Origin: Craspedostauros australis
Lineage: Eukaryota > Bacillariophyta > Bacillariophyceae > Mastogloiales > Achnanthaceae
Assembly (NCBI GenBank): GCA_026770025.1
Contig: JAMXDE010000008.1
Coordinates: forward strand, 2,294,001 to 2,358,000
Reading direction: 5' to 3'
Length of the DNA: 64,000 nucleotides
A model generated the notes under the pieces. It searched no databases. It saw only the letters and a list, made by a program, of their open reading frames with translations, and was not told where the DNA came from. The translations under genes and the position numbers were made by a program. Positions 20,601 to 30,666 of this stretch are shown here, piece by piece (the stretch's first letter is position 1; every line of letters starts with the position of its first letter).

Positions 20601-23215
20601 AGAGTGTCGGAGATGCGGCTCTCGGATGGCATGGGAAATCCGGCCGTGAACCGAGAGTCGAGGGCGACGTACACCTGAAGCATGGTGCAGCCGCCATGGC
20701 CTGGAACCCCGTCGTCGTGAGCAGGGGTATCGGAGAAGAGCGTATCCATCGCAACCGTCTCATGGAGACAGTCAACGTTGGCCACTGGGAACCGAGACTT
20801 GAAATGCTTGCGCATGGAGAAGCGCTCGGCGGTACGGTACCATTGAGAGGTACACCGAAGAGTGTCGCGAACGCGACGAGCTGGAATCCAGCCGAAGTGG
20901 GGTCGGAGAGCCTCGTAGTCGGCAGGCTTGCGAGTGGCAATGATGCTGCCCAGGTTATCAGCGATGTCGGCTTGGCGAGCACCAGTGTAGGCCGTGAGAA
21001 CGGTAGAGTTGTTCTCGCGGGGCTGGAGTGCTGCGGCGTCATCATCGTCGACGTCGTCGAGGTTCATCTCCTGGTCGAGAGAAGAAGGGTCCCATTCGTC
21101 GTCCGCGGTGAAGTCGACATGCGGATACTTGTCGAGTTCGGAGCGGGTGGGCTTGGCCATGTCCATGTAGGACAGGCCTTGCCGGACAGCCAGTGGGATG
21201 ATGTGGCCTCCTGGTGTGATGATGGTCTGGCGACCTCCAGGGAGATTCCGTGGGCGTTCGTTGACATCCATTCCGAAGGCACCAAGCTGGTTGGATGAAT
21301 GGATGGTCTTGCCCTTTCCGTAGAGCGCGTATTGGTGGAATTTACCAATGATGGGCCCTTCGGTGGTCTGGATGAGACCGGCAACCGTACCGATGTCGAG
21401 GTTGGCGATGGCAGAGTCACCAATGCCACTGACGTCGGCAGTGTGTCCTGTCTTGCAGAGAACGAGGACGTCATCGCCAGCCAGGCCACCATTGGCACCG
21501 CTGTCGACGAGAGAGCCAGAGTGGTCCTTGACAAGCTTGTTGAAGCTGTACCGGACCACCGTGGAGTTGGCAAGGCGCCAGGTCTGGCCCTTGTAGACCA
21601 GTTGAGGAGTATCGTCAGACGAAGAGGTGGACTTGGTCTGCGCGAGAAGGCGATCGATGGCAGTGGACTGGTCACCAGCCTTGGAAGAGTCCGTGTTGCC
21701 AGCGGACGGGGTTGCGGAAGGAGTGTCGGTGGTGCCCGAAGATGTGGCAGCGTTGTTGGCAGCTCGGTGGGAGTCAGCCTTGCCCTTGCCCTTGTTCTTG
21801 CGCCACTTGCCCTTGGCCTCAAGGAAAGCTTTGCGCTGATCCTTGGACATCTCACACCATTCGTCATTGGGAATGGAACGGCGGTCGTCCTTGGCATAGT
21901 CCTTGCCATTGCCTTTGCCAGCAGAGCCGCTGGTCTTGGCGTTGTTGACCTTGCGCCGAGATGTGGTGCGAGGCTGGTTGGCATCAAGGGACTGCGCCTC
22001 ATCACGGACGAACTCGAGGAGGTCTTCGAAGGAGACACCGACTTTGATGAAGCCGCGAGATTGCTTATGACGTTGGCGGGAGTTGGACTTGACGTTGGTG
22101 TAGGCCCGAGTCAAGTCGACATCGGGACCGATGGCGGTGCGCAACCATTGCTGCTTGACCGCCTCATCGACACATGCATCATCGAGCTCTTCGATGTCAT
22201 CGAGCTTGGTTTCCCAGGCATCGAGGAATTGCTCGCGGGTCTTGGTCCAAGATTGGTCCAATCGGAAGGCGACGATGGCATCGCGGTACTTGATGGACAG
22301 AGTCTCGCCGACGACACCACTGGTGTAGCTGTCAACGAGATCAGCATAGGCCGCACGTCCATCGCAAGACTTCTTGTAGGCACGGATGATGCGCCGACTC
22401 TTGGAAGTCTTGACATGCTCAGTGAGCACGGCGAAGAGGTAGCGATTCTGGCTCGCGAAGAAGGCCTCGTCCTTGGGTGCTGGCATGAAGTCCATATCGA
22501 GATGGTGGTTGAGTCCATGAGAGAAGGAAAGAGTCTCGAAGGTCCGCATGAAGGTGAGGAAGTGCTTGTCGTCCTTCAATGTCGGAAGTGACAGACTCTC
22601 CCGCTTGGTTGCCTTGCTGAACTCCTTGACGTAGTCAGCCGGTAGCTCCATGGCTTGGACACTTTGGAAGTTGGAAGAGGGTGCCATGGATGGAGTCACA
22701 GGCGGTTGCGGGAAGGCAGGATCAGGCACCGAAGCCAAAGGATCGAATGCGAAGTTCACATGCGGAGGTTCTTCAGGCACCGGACGGAATGCGGATGCTG
22801 GAGTGGTGTGGTGGCCCATGCCCAACGGAGACGTAATGGGAGAGCTTGCAGTCGAATGCGAGTGCGAAGACGGAAGGGAAGGGTTGTTCTGCTCAGCTGT
22901 GAACGCCATGAACGAGGTACGATCGAGATCGTTCCAGGTGTTGTCGTCGAGGATGACTTGGGTGAGATACCACTTGCCAAGGTTGAGGATCTTGCGGATG
23001 TGGTTCACTCCGAGTACGGCGACGATGGTTTCGCCATCATCGATCTCATCGCGAAGTTGGAAGCTGCGAAGATCATCTTCGGTGAGCGAGACAAGGTCAA
23101 GAGGGCTGACGATGTCCGCATGGGCGATGATGTCGCGAGGAGTGGAGTCCGAAGGGATGCCAATGACACCGAGGATGTGATCCAAGGTGGCGAGGTCCAT
23201 CTCAGGAGTTGACAT
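17627..23215 (-). CDS. Element 2 Gag-Pol polyprotein, intact
   Basis: 1862 aa from ATG at 23215. Gag (about residues 1-520) has a Pro/Ser-rich linker and a basic KGKWRKNKGKGK region but no CCHC knuckle. Protease motif is SLVDSGANGG (about residue 570). The integrase core shows VAMDTLF, LLMSDNAK and NGAERRIQDIKR. The zinc part before it lacks the usual His-His-Cys-Cys spacing and has DTLRCTSQWYR instead. RT has VWADAEKKEMDQL, WVYAVKHDLRHKARCVAGG and VCVYVDDLTA. RNase H includes GSEFVAARQATEQ and GDNQSVITSS. This is the same lineage as element 3, with long stretches near-identical. All four enzymatic motifs are present, so the product could be functional. Confidence 0.93.
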   Translation of the reverse strand: MSTPEMDLATLDHILGVIGIPSDSTPRDIIAHADIVSPLDLVSLTEDDLRSFQLRDEIDDGETIVAVLGVNHIRKILNLGKWYLTQVILDDNTWNDLDRTSFMAFTAEQNNPSLPSSHSHSTASSPITSPLGMGHHTTPASAFRPVPEEPPHVNFAFDPLASVPDPAFPQPPVTPSMAPSSNFQSVQAMELPADYVKEFSKATKRESLSLPTLKDDKHFLTFMRTFETLSFSHGLNHHLDMDFMPAPKDEAFFASQNRYLFAVLTEHVKTSKSRRIIRAYKKSCDGRAAYADLVDSYTSGVVGETLSIKYRDAIVAFRLDQSWTKTREQFLDAWETKLDDIEELDDACVDEAVKQQWLRTAIGPDVDLTRAYTNVKSNSRQRHKQSRGFIKVGVSFEDLLEFVRDEAQSLDANQPRTTSRRKVNNAKTSGSAGKGNGKDYAKDDRRSIPNDEWCEMSKDQRKAFLEAKGKWRKNKGKGKADSHRAANNAATSSGTTDTPSATPSAGNTDSSKAGDQSTAIDRLLAQTKSTSSSDDTPQLVYKGQTWRLANSTVVRYSFNKLVKDHSGSLVDSGANGGLAGDDVLVLCKTGHTADVSGIGDSAIANLDIGTVAGLIQTTEGPIIGKFHQYALYGKGKTIHSSNQLGAFGMDVNERPRNLPGGRQTIITPGGHIIPLAVRQGLSYMDMAKPTRSELDKYPHVDFTADDEWDPSSLDQEMNLDDVDDDDAAALQPRENNSTVLTAYTGARQADIADNLGSIIATRKPADYEALRPHFGWIPARRVRDTLRCTSQWYRTAERFSMRKHFKSRFPVANVDCLHETVAMDTLFSDTPAHDDGVPGHGGCTMLQVYVALDSRFTAGFPMPSESRISDTLRDFIRRHGAPDLLMSDNAKAQIGNKVMEILRQYHIKDHQSEPEHQHQNGAERRIQDIKRTTNGVMDRTGTPDRFWLICTLYVVDLFNHIAQVTAGSITPLQAAFGQRPDISKFLSYRWWQPVYYRVDNPTFPSQSKERSGRWAGPCLHKGDDLTFWVLDDETQRLLPRSAIRPADDSATRNLRADFPFPIVGEDDGSDAMNVANGEPDDDISVPPDSDPIVHSLADSILADRRGTDPETVGNAKVHIPKFSPEDLVGMTFIHEKDGQQVRAEVVQKVNDLDAANHQRIKMLLALADGETHDLISYVELADIIERQQEHSDDPDAKWEFDSIIGHEGPLSSSSPSYKGSSFNVIVEWGDGSTSTEPLSIMIQDDPVSCAAYGRRHELLDEPGWKRLKRLAIRTNRLERQVHVAKSKAFNHAPTFQFGVQVPRNHKEAMRLDDKNGNTLWADAEKKEMDQLFGYHTFKSLGKGAPVPSGFQKIRLQWVYAVKHDLRHKARCVAGGHLTDPCKDASYAGVVSLRSLRLSLLAGELNGIPTWVGDIGNAYLEAFTQERICFIAGDEFGDFAGHTMQIVKALYGLRTSGARFHEALADTLRDMGFLQCRSDPDVWMRDANSHWEYVCVYVDDLTATMADPKAFFDTLSSKYGYQLKGVGPIKYHLGADFGRDPDGTLKLSPQSYIKRMMENYERMFGELPRKISCPLDKADSPELDTSSELSETDKRKFMSLIGALQWCISLGRFDISVAVMTLARFRSAPRQGHLDRAKRIYGYLRKHPDAAIRFRTCVPRFDLHYEVPNHDWIYSVYGKTSEEIPDDIPEPKGKPVRTTTFVDANLLHCQVTGRSATGALHMVNQTPIEWFSKRQGTVETATYGSEFVAARQATEQIISLRLALREMGIPIDGPSWMLGDNQSVITSSTVPKSMLSKRHNALAYHRVRSAVAAGILYFIKIPGTQNVADVMTKFLPWAVFWPLVKPILFWKGHTESSSPTYKT

Positions 23216-23521
23216 GATGAGCGATGGATGGATGGAGAGAGTGGATGCGGATGCTGAAGGCCGAAGGGTAGCTGAGGCTGGAGTGCACTGACTGAATCGT
23301 CTTCTGGTGCGGGAGGGTGCTGCAGGAAGTCTTGGATGGCTGAGTGGGAAGGCCCGAACTCAGCAGAGGAACCGAAAGGAGGGCGTTCTGCGAATGCGAG
23401 AAAGCCGAAGGAAAACCGAAATCACGTCGTCACGTGATGGAAGGTGAAGGGATCGCTCGTGGATGGACGAGGGATGAAGGATGGATGGATTGTCACGCAA
23501 TCAATTCAGTAGGTGAAAGCT

Positions 23522-23535
23522 TGCGACTGTTAATC
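23522..23535 (-). promoter_or_regulatory. Primer-binding site of element 2 (half-tRNA type)
   Basis: The plus strand next to the 5' LTR reads tgcgactgttaatc. Read as tRNA, CTGTTAA is a perfect anticodon loop with GTT (tRNA-Asn), and the flanking GA/TC pair begins the anticodon stem. The same 14 nt occur at the same place in element 3. Copia-type elements often prime from a tRNA cut in the anticodon arm. Confidence 0.55.
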
Positions 23536-24166
23536 TGTTAGAACGTAATCGTAGATGGGTGTGAAGGATACCGCACCGAGAACGTAGAGTGATCAAGTCG
23601 TTGTTGTTGGTGAGGAGAGTGTTTGTTTACTGTGTTATTCGTATGAGTAGTAGAATGCGGGCGAGCTCACAAGATGGTTTCTTGAGAACTGTGAGCATGA
23701 GAGAGGCATGACATGATCTCATGCAATTGCAAGTAAAATTAACACGGAGACAACACGACAAATGTGCGTGTTACTGCGTGAAGATGAGGTGCAAAAGGTC
23801 AATGAACAAAACACCGCGATAGCCCGTGTTGTGAATTACGTCTTCTCACGATGTTGCTAGTAGTACGATCACACGATTGATCGTATTCACTTGAGAAGGT
23901 CATGGCAAGATTCGCACGTGTCACACCCAAGATCCAAGTCTGTCCTGATTGGGCAGATTGGCTCATCTTGGCAAGAAATCAATTTCCGCGACATTTTGGA
24001 ACTGTGATTGAGGGAAAACGATTCTTGCGACGCGAAATGCGACACAAATTTGACACAACGGATTTTCGACCAAAATTTCCGTTCGGAACGGAAAAGGTAA
24101 GAAAAGTGGAGATTTCTGATTGGTCGACGGGTGTCGCTATTGTTAGAGATTTAGCGTGCGCTAATA
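23536..24166 (-). repeat. 5' LTR of element 2
   Basis: Same 631-bp length as the 3' LTR; differences cluster at 23634-23660 and 23705-23745. The plus-strand end ctaata at 24161-24166 is the LTR start on the element strand. Confidence 0.88.
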
Positions 24167-24256
24167 GTCTAGACCGTAGAGTGTCCTTCTTGTCTTGTTG
24201 CAAGGAATCAATGCCACGACTTGGACCGACTAGCAAAAGTCGTTTGATGTCCAAAC
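24167..24256 (-). pseudogene. Putative internal exon of the interrupted host gene
   Basis: Minus strand, after a good splice acceptor (pyrimidine-rich, CACCTCAG ending at 24257), reads LDIKRLLLVGPSRGIDSL and then QQDKKDTLRSR up to element 2. If AGAC (24170-24167) is the target copy matching ACAC (16971-16968), the frame passes without a shift into RKHKHYVRQL of the fragment at 16171-16971. No family is recognised. The evidence is frame continuity and splice context only. Confidence 0.4.
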
Positions 24257-24393
24257 CTGAGGTGCGAGATTGAAAGTAGAATAGTTGTTTCTGTGTGTAT
24301 GTGTGTGTGTGTGTGATTGTGTATTAATGCTTAAGCTTTCTGTTTCATGATTGCAAGCATCATCCAAAGTTGAGAAGACACAGAGACATGCAC
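24257..24393 (-). other. Putative intron with a TG microsatellite
   Basis: Would run on the minus strand from GTGCAT (24393) to CCTCAG (24257), 137 nt. Contains a (tg)n run at 24292-24315. With this intron removed, and element 3 taken out at its AAGGG duplication, the frames on both sides agree. Confidence 0.35.
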
Positions 24394-24394
24394 A

Positions 24395-24399
24395 AAGGG
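24395..24399. repeat. Target-site duplication of element 3, left copy (AAGGG)
   Basis: Identical aaggg at 40500-40504 on the other side of element 3. Confidence 0.85.
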
Positions 24400-24927
24400 T
24401 GTTATCTCGTAGTTGTACACAGCGAAATCACACGAGTCCTTCAAGAGAGATCAAGTCTTTCAGGACGAGGGTGATGAGCTGGTAAGTGAAGACACTGTTT
24501 GGGTTGAGTGACTTCTGGTTCTATGTTATCTTCATTGAGTTGTATCTCACGTTGCTGTCTTCAAGGTCAGCTCTCAGTCATTGCACCTCTGCGATCTTGT
24601 TATGATGTGGAGATGACCCATGATGTGGCGATGATGTCTTCTGTGTCGACGTCACTCATCACCGTTCCATGGCTCTGTCGATTCCACATTCCATTGATGA
24701 TGCTTGAGGTTGTCGAGTGTGTTGTCATTTCAGGTTTAGTTGGGAAGTATATCAGGTCGGACTGGACATCACGTGTTTGCCGGGCGATGGCCAGACCGAA
24801 TCTCTGATGTTCTCTCTAGTGTGTCCCTTATGCCGAAAATCATGTGTCGGAGTAAAGCATCGTTTCAGCACATACCGGGACAGACTAATCAGAAAACGAA
24901 TCAGGTGAATAAAGCATTGTGCTAATA
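24400..24927 (-). repeat. 3' LTR of element 3
   Basis: Plus text runs from tgttatctcg to gctaata. The next bases ctccccgaaa give the polypurine tract TTTCGGGGAG on the element strand. Confidence 0.88.
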
Positions 24928-24952
24928 CTCCCCGAAACGTATCTTTTCGTAG

Positions 24953-27900
24953 TCACTTGTTGTGGTTGGGATCGGTGTTGCCCTTCCAAAACAACAGTGG
25001 TTGGATGAGGTCCCAGAAAACCGACTGTGGAAGGAATTTCGTGAGGATGTCGGCGATGTTCTGGTTTCCCTTGATCTTGATGAAGTACATCGTCCCAGCG
25101 GCGATGGCCGATCGGACTCGGTGGTAGGCCAGTGCGTTGTGTCTCTTGGATAGTACACTGGTTGGGATGGTGGAGGATGTGACTACGCTCTGGTTGTCAC
25201 CAAAGAGCCAGCTTGGGCCGTCCACAGGTATTCCCATTTCGCACAGCATCAGGCGGATGGATAGGATCTGTTCTGTTGCCAACCGTGCTGCCACGAACTC
25301 TGATCCGTAGGTGGCCGTCTCCACGGTGGACTGTCGCTTCGAGAACCATTCGATGGGTGTTTGGTTTATGAGATGCACGATACCGGTTGCTGATTTCCCA
25401 GTCACCTTGCAGTGCATGAGATTCGCATCAACGAAAGTCGTGGTACGTACTGGTTTGCCTTTGGCTGTTGGTGCATCCGCTGGCAGCTCCTCTCGGTTGG
25501 GTCCGTACACAGAGTACATCCATTCGTGTTGTGGGATGTCGTAGTGTTCTTCATGGTTGGGGATTCCGGTTCGGAAGCGGATGGAGGCGTCTGGGTATTT
25601 GCGAAGGTACCCATAGATGCGCTTCACTCTGTCCATGTGTCCTGCTCTTGGTGATGCACGGAAACGGGAGAGAGTCATGACCGCCACATGTATGTCGATC
25701 CTTCCCAGAGACACACACCATTGGAGTGCTCCGATCAACGACATGTACTTGGTTCGATCGATCTCCCCGAGCTCAGGTGTCGTATCGAGCTCAGGACTGT
25801 CGTCCTTGTCCATGGGGCAGCTGGTCTTGTTGGGTGGTCCGTCGAACATCTGTTCGTAGTTCGTCAGCATACGTTTGATGTAGGAACGCGCGCTGATTTT
25901 CATTGTGCCGTCGCTGTCTCTTCCGAAGTCTGCTCCTAGATGGTAGGAGATGGGGCCGACACCCTTGAGCTTGTAGCCATACTGCGAAGTGAGAGTGTCA
26001 AAGAAGGAGCGTGGGTCAGACATGACCGCCATGAGATCGTCCACGTATACACATACGTATTCCCAGTGCGGACCTGCATCACGCATCCATACATCGGGGT
26101 CAGACCTGCACTGTTGGAAGCCCATGTCTCAGAGAGTATCTGCCAGCGCTTCGTGGAAGCGAGCTCCGGATGTCCGGAGGCCGTAGAGCGCCTTGACAAT
26201 CGTGAGCATGTGGCCTGCGTGCTCCCCGAACTCGTCGCCGGCTACGAAGCAGATCTTCTCCTTCGTGTATGCCTCCAGGTAGGCGTTTCCAATGTCGCCG
26301 ACCATGGTCTTGAGTCCGTTCAGTTCGCCAGCGAGTAGGGCGATTCGGAGTGACTGCAAGCTGACAACTCCGGCGTAGGAGGAGTCCTTGCATGGATCCG
26401 TCAGGTGGCCACCTGCCACACATCGTGCTCGGTGTCGGAGGTCGTGCTTGACCGCATAGACCCATTGCAGCCGGATCTGTTGGTATCCGTCTGGAACGGT
26501 CTTGGTCTTGCCGAGCGATCGGAATGTCTCATATCCGAAGAGCTGTTCCATCTCGGTACGTTCTGCATCTGCCCAGAGCGTGTTGCCGTTGCGTTTGTCG
26601 AGGCGTACGGCTTCTTGGTGATTGCGTGGTACCTGGACACCAAACTGGTAGATGGGTGCGTTGGTGTGCTTCTTGGCCTTGTTGATAGAGGTCTTGCGCT
26701 CCATTCGAGCCTGTCGGTCAGAGAGCTTCTTCAGCCGTTTCCATCCAGGCTGATCGAGCAATCCGTTCTTCCGGCCGTATGCCGCACATGATACAGGATC
26801 ATCTTGCAACATGGTGGAGAGTGGTTCGGACGTTGTTGATCCGTCATCCCATTGTACAATTACATTGTATCGGGACCCCTTGTAGGTCTTGGCGTTCGGA
26901 GCGAGAGGTCCTTCGTGGCCGATGATGCCTTGGAATCCCCATACTCCGTCTTCATCGTCTTCATTGCGTTCGAGCTGCTGTTCGATGATGTCGGACAGTT
27001 GGACGTAGGAGATGAGTTCGTTGGTGGCTCCATCGTCGAAGGCGAGCAACATCTTGATTCGCTGGTGGTTCGCTGCATCTGCATCGTTGACGCGTTGGAT
27101 GACTTCGGCTTTGACTCTCTGTCCGTCGCGGTTGTACAGGAAGGTCTTGCCGATGAGATCCTCTGGTGTGAATCGAGGGATGGAGACTCTTGCCATGTCC
27201 GTCGTTCCAGGATCGGACTCCGCAGAAGCGAAAAGAACAGCGTCTCCGAGGGAATGGACAACTGGTTGCATTCCATCAGGCACTGGGACGTCGTCGTCAA
27301 GCTCCCCATCATCAGGTGGGTTCGTGTCCGAGCCGTCTTCCTCCCCAACGTCGGCCAGGGGAAAGTCGACGCGGAGGTTGCGGGAGCCGTGCTCGTCGGC
27401 TGCACGGATCGAGGATCGAGGGAGGAGTTGTTGGGTGTCATCATCCAACACCCAGAAGGTCAGTTCGTCACCCTTGTGGAGGCAGGGTCCGGCCCACCTC
27501 CCCTTCCGCTCCTTGGACTGGCTGGGAAAGCCAGGCTTCTCCACGCGGTAGTACACCGGTTGCCACCATCGGTAGGCAAGGAACTTGCTCACATCGGGAC
27601 GGTGTCCGTAGGCTGCCTGTATTGGCGTGACGTTACCTGCCGTGCGTTGAGCCAAGTGGTTGAATAGCACAATGACATACATGGTGCATATGAGCCAGAA
27701 GCGAGCAGGTGTGCCCGTCCTGTCCATGATGCCGTTCGTCATGCGCTTGATGTCTTGGATACGCCTCTCTGCGGCGTTCTGGTGCTGGTGCTCCGGTTCG
27801 CTCTGATGGTCAGCGATGGAGTACTGTCGGAGGATGTCTTGCACCTTGAATCCGATCTCGGATTTCGCGTTATCGGACATCAGGAGGTCAGGAGCTCCAT

Positions 27901-29781
27901 GGCGCCGGATGAAATCTTGGAGAGTGGAAGCGACTTGCTTCTCCGATGTCATGGGGAATCCTGCGGTGAAGCGAGAATCCACAGCCACGTATACTTGCAT
28001 CATCGTGCTGCCACCATGGCCTGGCACACCATCGTCGTGTGCAGGTGTGTCAGAGAACAAAGTGTCCATGGCAACAGTCTCGTGGAGCCTGTCCACGTTC
28101 GCGGCAGGGAATCTGGTCTTGTAGTGCTTCCTCATGGTGAACCGCTCGGAGGTGCGGTACCATTGGGACGTGCACTTGAGAGTGTCTTGGACTCTTCTGG
28201 CCGGAATCCATCCGAAGTACGGACGGAGGGCCTCATAGTCGATTGTCGGCTTCGCGCGAGTGATAGCGCCTTGGCTTGGGGCACCGGTCTCACTGGTGAA
28301 CACTTCGATGGAGTCCGGTGAGTGGACGCCGTCGTCTGGGACACCATCAGAGATCTCGTCCGGCAAAGTGAACTCTTGATCGAGAGTGGACGGGTCCCAC
28401 TCTTCGTCGGCAGTGAAATCCACGTGAGGGTACGTGTCAATCTCCTTGCGTGTGGGAGGCCTCATGTCCATGTAGGACAGGCCCTGTCGGATGGAGAGAG
28501 GGATCACATGCCCATCAGGCACGATGATTGTCTGTCTCCCTCCAGGGAGTTCGCGAGGACGCTCGTTGACATCGAGACCGAATGCACCGAGCTGATTCGT
28601 CGAGTGAATCGTCTTGCCCTTGCCATAGAGGGCGTATTGGTGGAACTTCGCGATGATTGGTCCCTCGGTGGACATGACGAGTCCAGCGACCGTTCCGATG
28701 TCCAGGTTGACGATTGCGGTGTCTCCAATTCCGCTGATGTCGGCGGTATGGTTGGTACGGCTGATGATAGTCACATCATCGCCTGCCAATCCTCCATTCG
28801 CTCCGCTGTCGATCAGGGAACCGGACTTCGCAACATCGGTCTTGTTGAAGCTGTATTGCAGGACTGTGGCCTGAACAGCACGGTAGACTTTGCCCTGGAT
28901 GATGACTTCGTCAGAAGTGTTGGTGTTGGTCGTGGCATTGGCCAACATGCGCTTGATGGCATCTCCGGGGAGGTCGTCAGAACCTGCGGTGCCGGAGGTC
29001 GAGGTGGACTTGGCTTGCCCACCTCCCCCATTGCCAGTGGTGGATGTCTTGTTGGCCTGCCGGTTCGATGTATCCCTGGTGTACTTGGGGTCCCAAGTAC
29101 CCTTGGACTGCATGTGGGCCTTCTTCTGATCCCATGTCATTTGCTTCCATTCGTTGTCTGGGATTCGCTTGTTCGTGTTCTTGTTCTTGGATTGGTTGGT
29201 CTTGTTCTCGTTGTTGCTTGCGTCCTTGCTTGTGTTGTTGACCCTACGCTTGGTCTTGTTGCGTGGGACGCGCAGGTCATTGCGCTGTGCGGATCTGCGC
29301 ACAACGCCAAGGAAGGCATCGAAGTCCAGCCTGAAGTCGGTCTTTCCTGTCGCCAACGCCAAGTTGCTCTGGAGAGCATCGGCGTCGTCGAGGGAACGGA
29401 AGAGATCGGCGTCGGGTGTGATGGCCTCCTTGAGCCACTGGAGCTTCCAGTCCTCAGAGACAGGTGCATCTTGGATCTCTTCGAGGTCGTTGATCTTGCT
29501 GAGCCAGCTGTTCACGAAGGCTTCGCGGCTGCCGTTCCAGGAGTGGTTCAGCTTGAGGTTTCGGATCTCCTCCTGGATCAGCTGGGCCTTGTTGGCTGCA
29601 GCTACTCCGGTTGCATACTCTTCACGGAGCATGGTATACACCCCATGACCGTTCTCGTCATCGGCGTACGCCTGGAGACAGTTGCGGCTCTTCGTGGTCC
29701 TGAGACAGTGGGTCAAGACGTAGAAGAGGAAGGTGCGCTGTTTGTCGAACAGCTCAGACTCATCTTGGGTCGGGAGGTACT
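24953..29781 (-). pseudogene. Element 3 Gag-Pol, distal part, one nonsense codon
   Basis: Continues the Gag frame broken at 39158 (GAG codon across the junction, then YLPTQDESELF). It runs to a stop at 24955-24953. A TGA at 26131-26129 interrupts RT where element 2 has Arg (LADTL/DMGF), so CGA changed to TGA. Motifs before it: protease SLIDSGANGG near 28800, integrase VAMDTLFSD, LLMSDNAK and NAAERRIQDIK. After it: RT VCVYVDDLMA near 26045 and RNase H GSEFVAARLATEQ near 25290. Total reading length with the Gag part is 1796 aa. As in element 2 there is no CCHC knuckle in Gag. Confidence 0.9.
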
Positions 29782-29786
29782 CGGGG
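29782..29786. repeat. Target-site duplication of element 4, left copy (CGGGG)
   Basis: Matches 39158-39162. Removing element 4 and one copy restores the Gag frame of element 3 exactly. Confidence 0.92.
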
Positions 29787-30651
29787 AGTTACAACATGAG
29801 GCCTTGGACATCCGACAGCAGGACACTCTTCGGAGTTTCCTTGTAATCGGATTAGTCCAATTTGACAATTTCCCCCAAAAAATATTTGGTCTTGGTTTTC
29901 TCACGACTGTCCGCCAACGCGAAGCGCGTACCCCTGGGTACGAACCAAGACCAAGTGAGAATTATCAAGCTACAAGGGATTGGAGACTACCAATCACAGA
30001 TGCCTGTCAAGAGGTTCATTGCAGCTTATGTTTGAATCACAAGAGTGATTGCATCGAACTGCAAAGACTGCTTGGCTGTAAGATCCCAGCCCTTGACATG
30101 ATTAGCATGATAGAAGAAAGGGTCATGCCCAACAGCTCTCTGCTGCTCAGCAACGAACCAAGATCAACAGGAGAACATGGGATGATCAAAGAGTCGATAC
30201 ACTGCAAGAAGGGAGTGAAACAAGGCACACAACCAAGTGTCTTGCCCCACAGAAAACACAACGATGTCTGCAGGAAATCTCCTGCAAACAACACTGCCAA
30301 GAAACATGTCCTGCATGATTGTTGCCTCTTCATTGTCTTCATCAACTTAATCATAAAATCCAAAAGTTCACAAGTCAAAAACACTCTTCAAACACAGTAC
30401 AAATCAATTGCATTCACTCTCGTCTTCCCATCGTAAACTCTGACACCAAACGACTTCATCAGTCGGTCCGAGTTGCGACATTGAACGCTTGCTCAAGGCA
30501 ACGCAACAAACAATTTTCTCACAGCAACAAAAACACAAAGTCCGTCCCTATTGTCAACAACAACAACAACAAACGATCCAATCCGGATTTGTTCCACCCA
30601 CGGGGACATCTCGGACACGCGAAAAACGACGCGAACTGACGCAATTTAACT
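29787..30651 (+). repeat. 5' LTR of element 4 (865 bp) with a strong hairpin
   Basis: Begins agttacaacatgagg and ends gacgcaatttaact. Contains an inverted repeat TTGGTCTTGGTT (29886-29897) / AACCAAGACCAA (29943-29954). Directly inside its 3' arm is a 7-bp hairpin CGTACCC-ct-GGGTACG (29927-29942). Confidence 0.92.
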
Positions 30652-30666
30652 GGTAGCTGCGAGTGG
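30651..30666 (+). promoter_or_regulatory. Primer-binding site of element 4 (tRNA 3' end, probably initiator Met)
   Basis: TGGTAGCTGCGAGTGG follows the LTR, sharing its last T. Its complement would be a tRNA ending ...CGCAGCT-A-CCA. A T at position 72 implies an A1:U72 pair, a hallmark of eukaryotic initiator tRNA-Met. The tRNA itself is not in the window. Confidence 0.65.

Larger units (their letters stand above)
16972..24166 (-). mobile_element. Element 2: Ty1/copia retrotransposon, intact polyprotein (7.2 kb)
   Basis: LTRs of 631 bp at 16972-17602 and 23536-24166 flank an uninterrupted 1862-aa gag-pol on the minus strand. Read on the minus strand the LTR starts TATTAG and ends CTAACA, after a purine tract GGGGAG. 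About ten LTR differences were seen by eye, so the insertion is fairly recent. The flanks cgtgt and gtcta are not a 5-bp duplication; a 4-bp AGAC/ACAC relation on the minus strand is possible. Confidence 0.92.

Noticed and set aside
24292-24315. TG repeat as a CRISPR or other array
   Set aside because: Simple dinucleotide microsatellite, no spacers.
28322-30436. 704-codon plus-strand frame running from element 3 into the element 4 LTR
   Set aside because: Antisense to element 3 pol and then LTR sequence; crosses an insertion boundary and has no domains.
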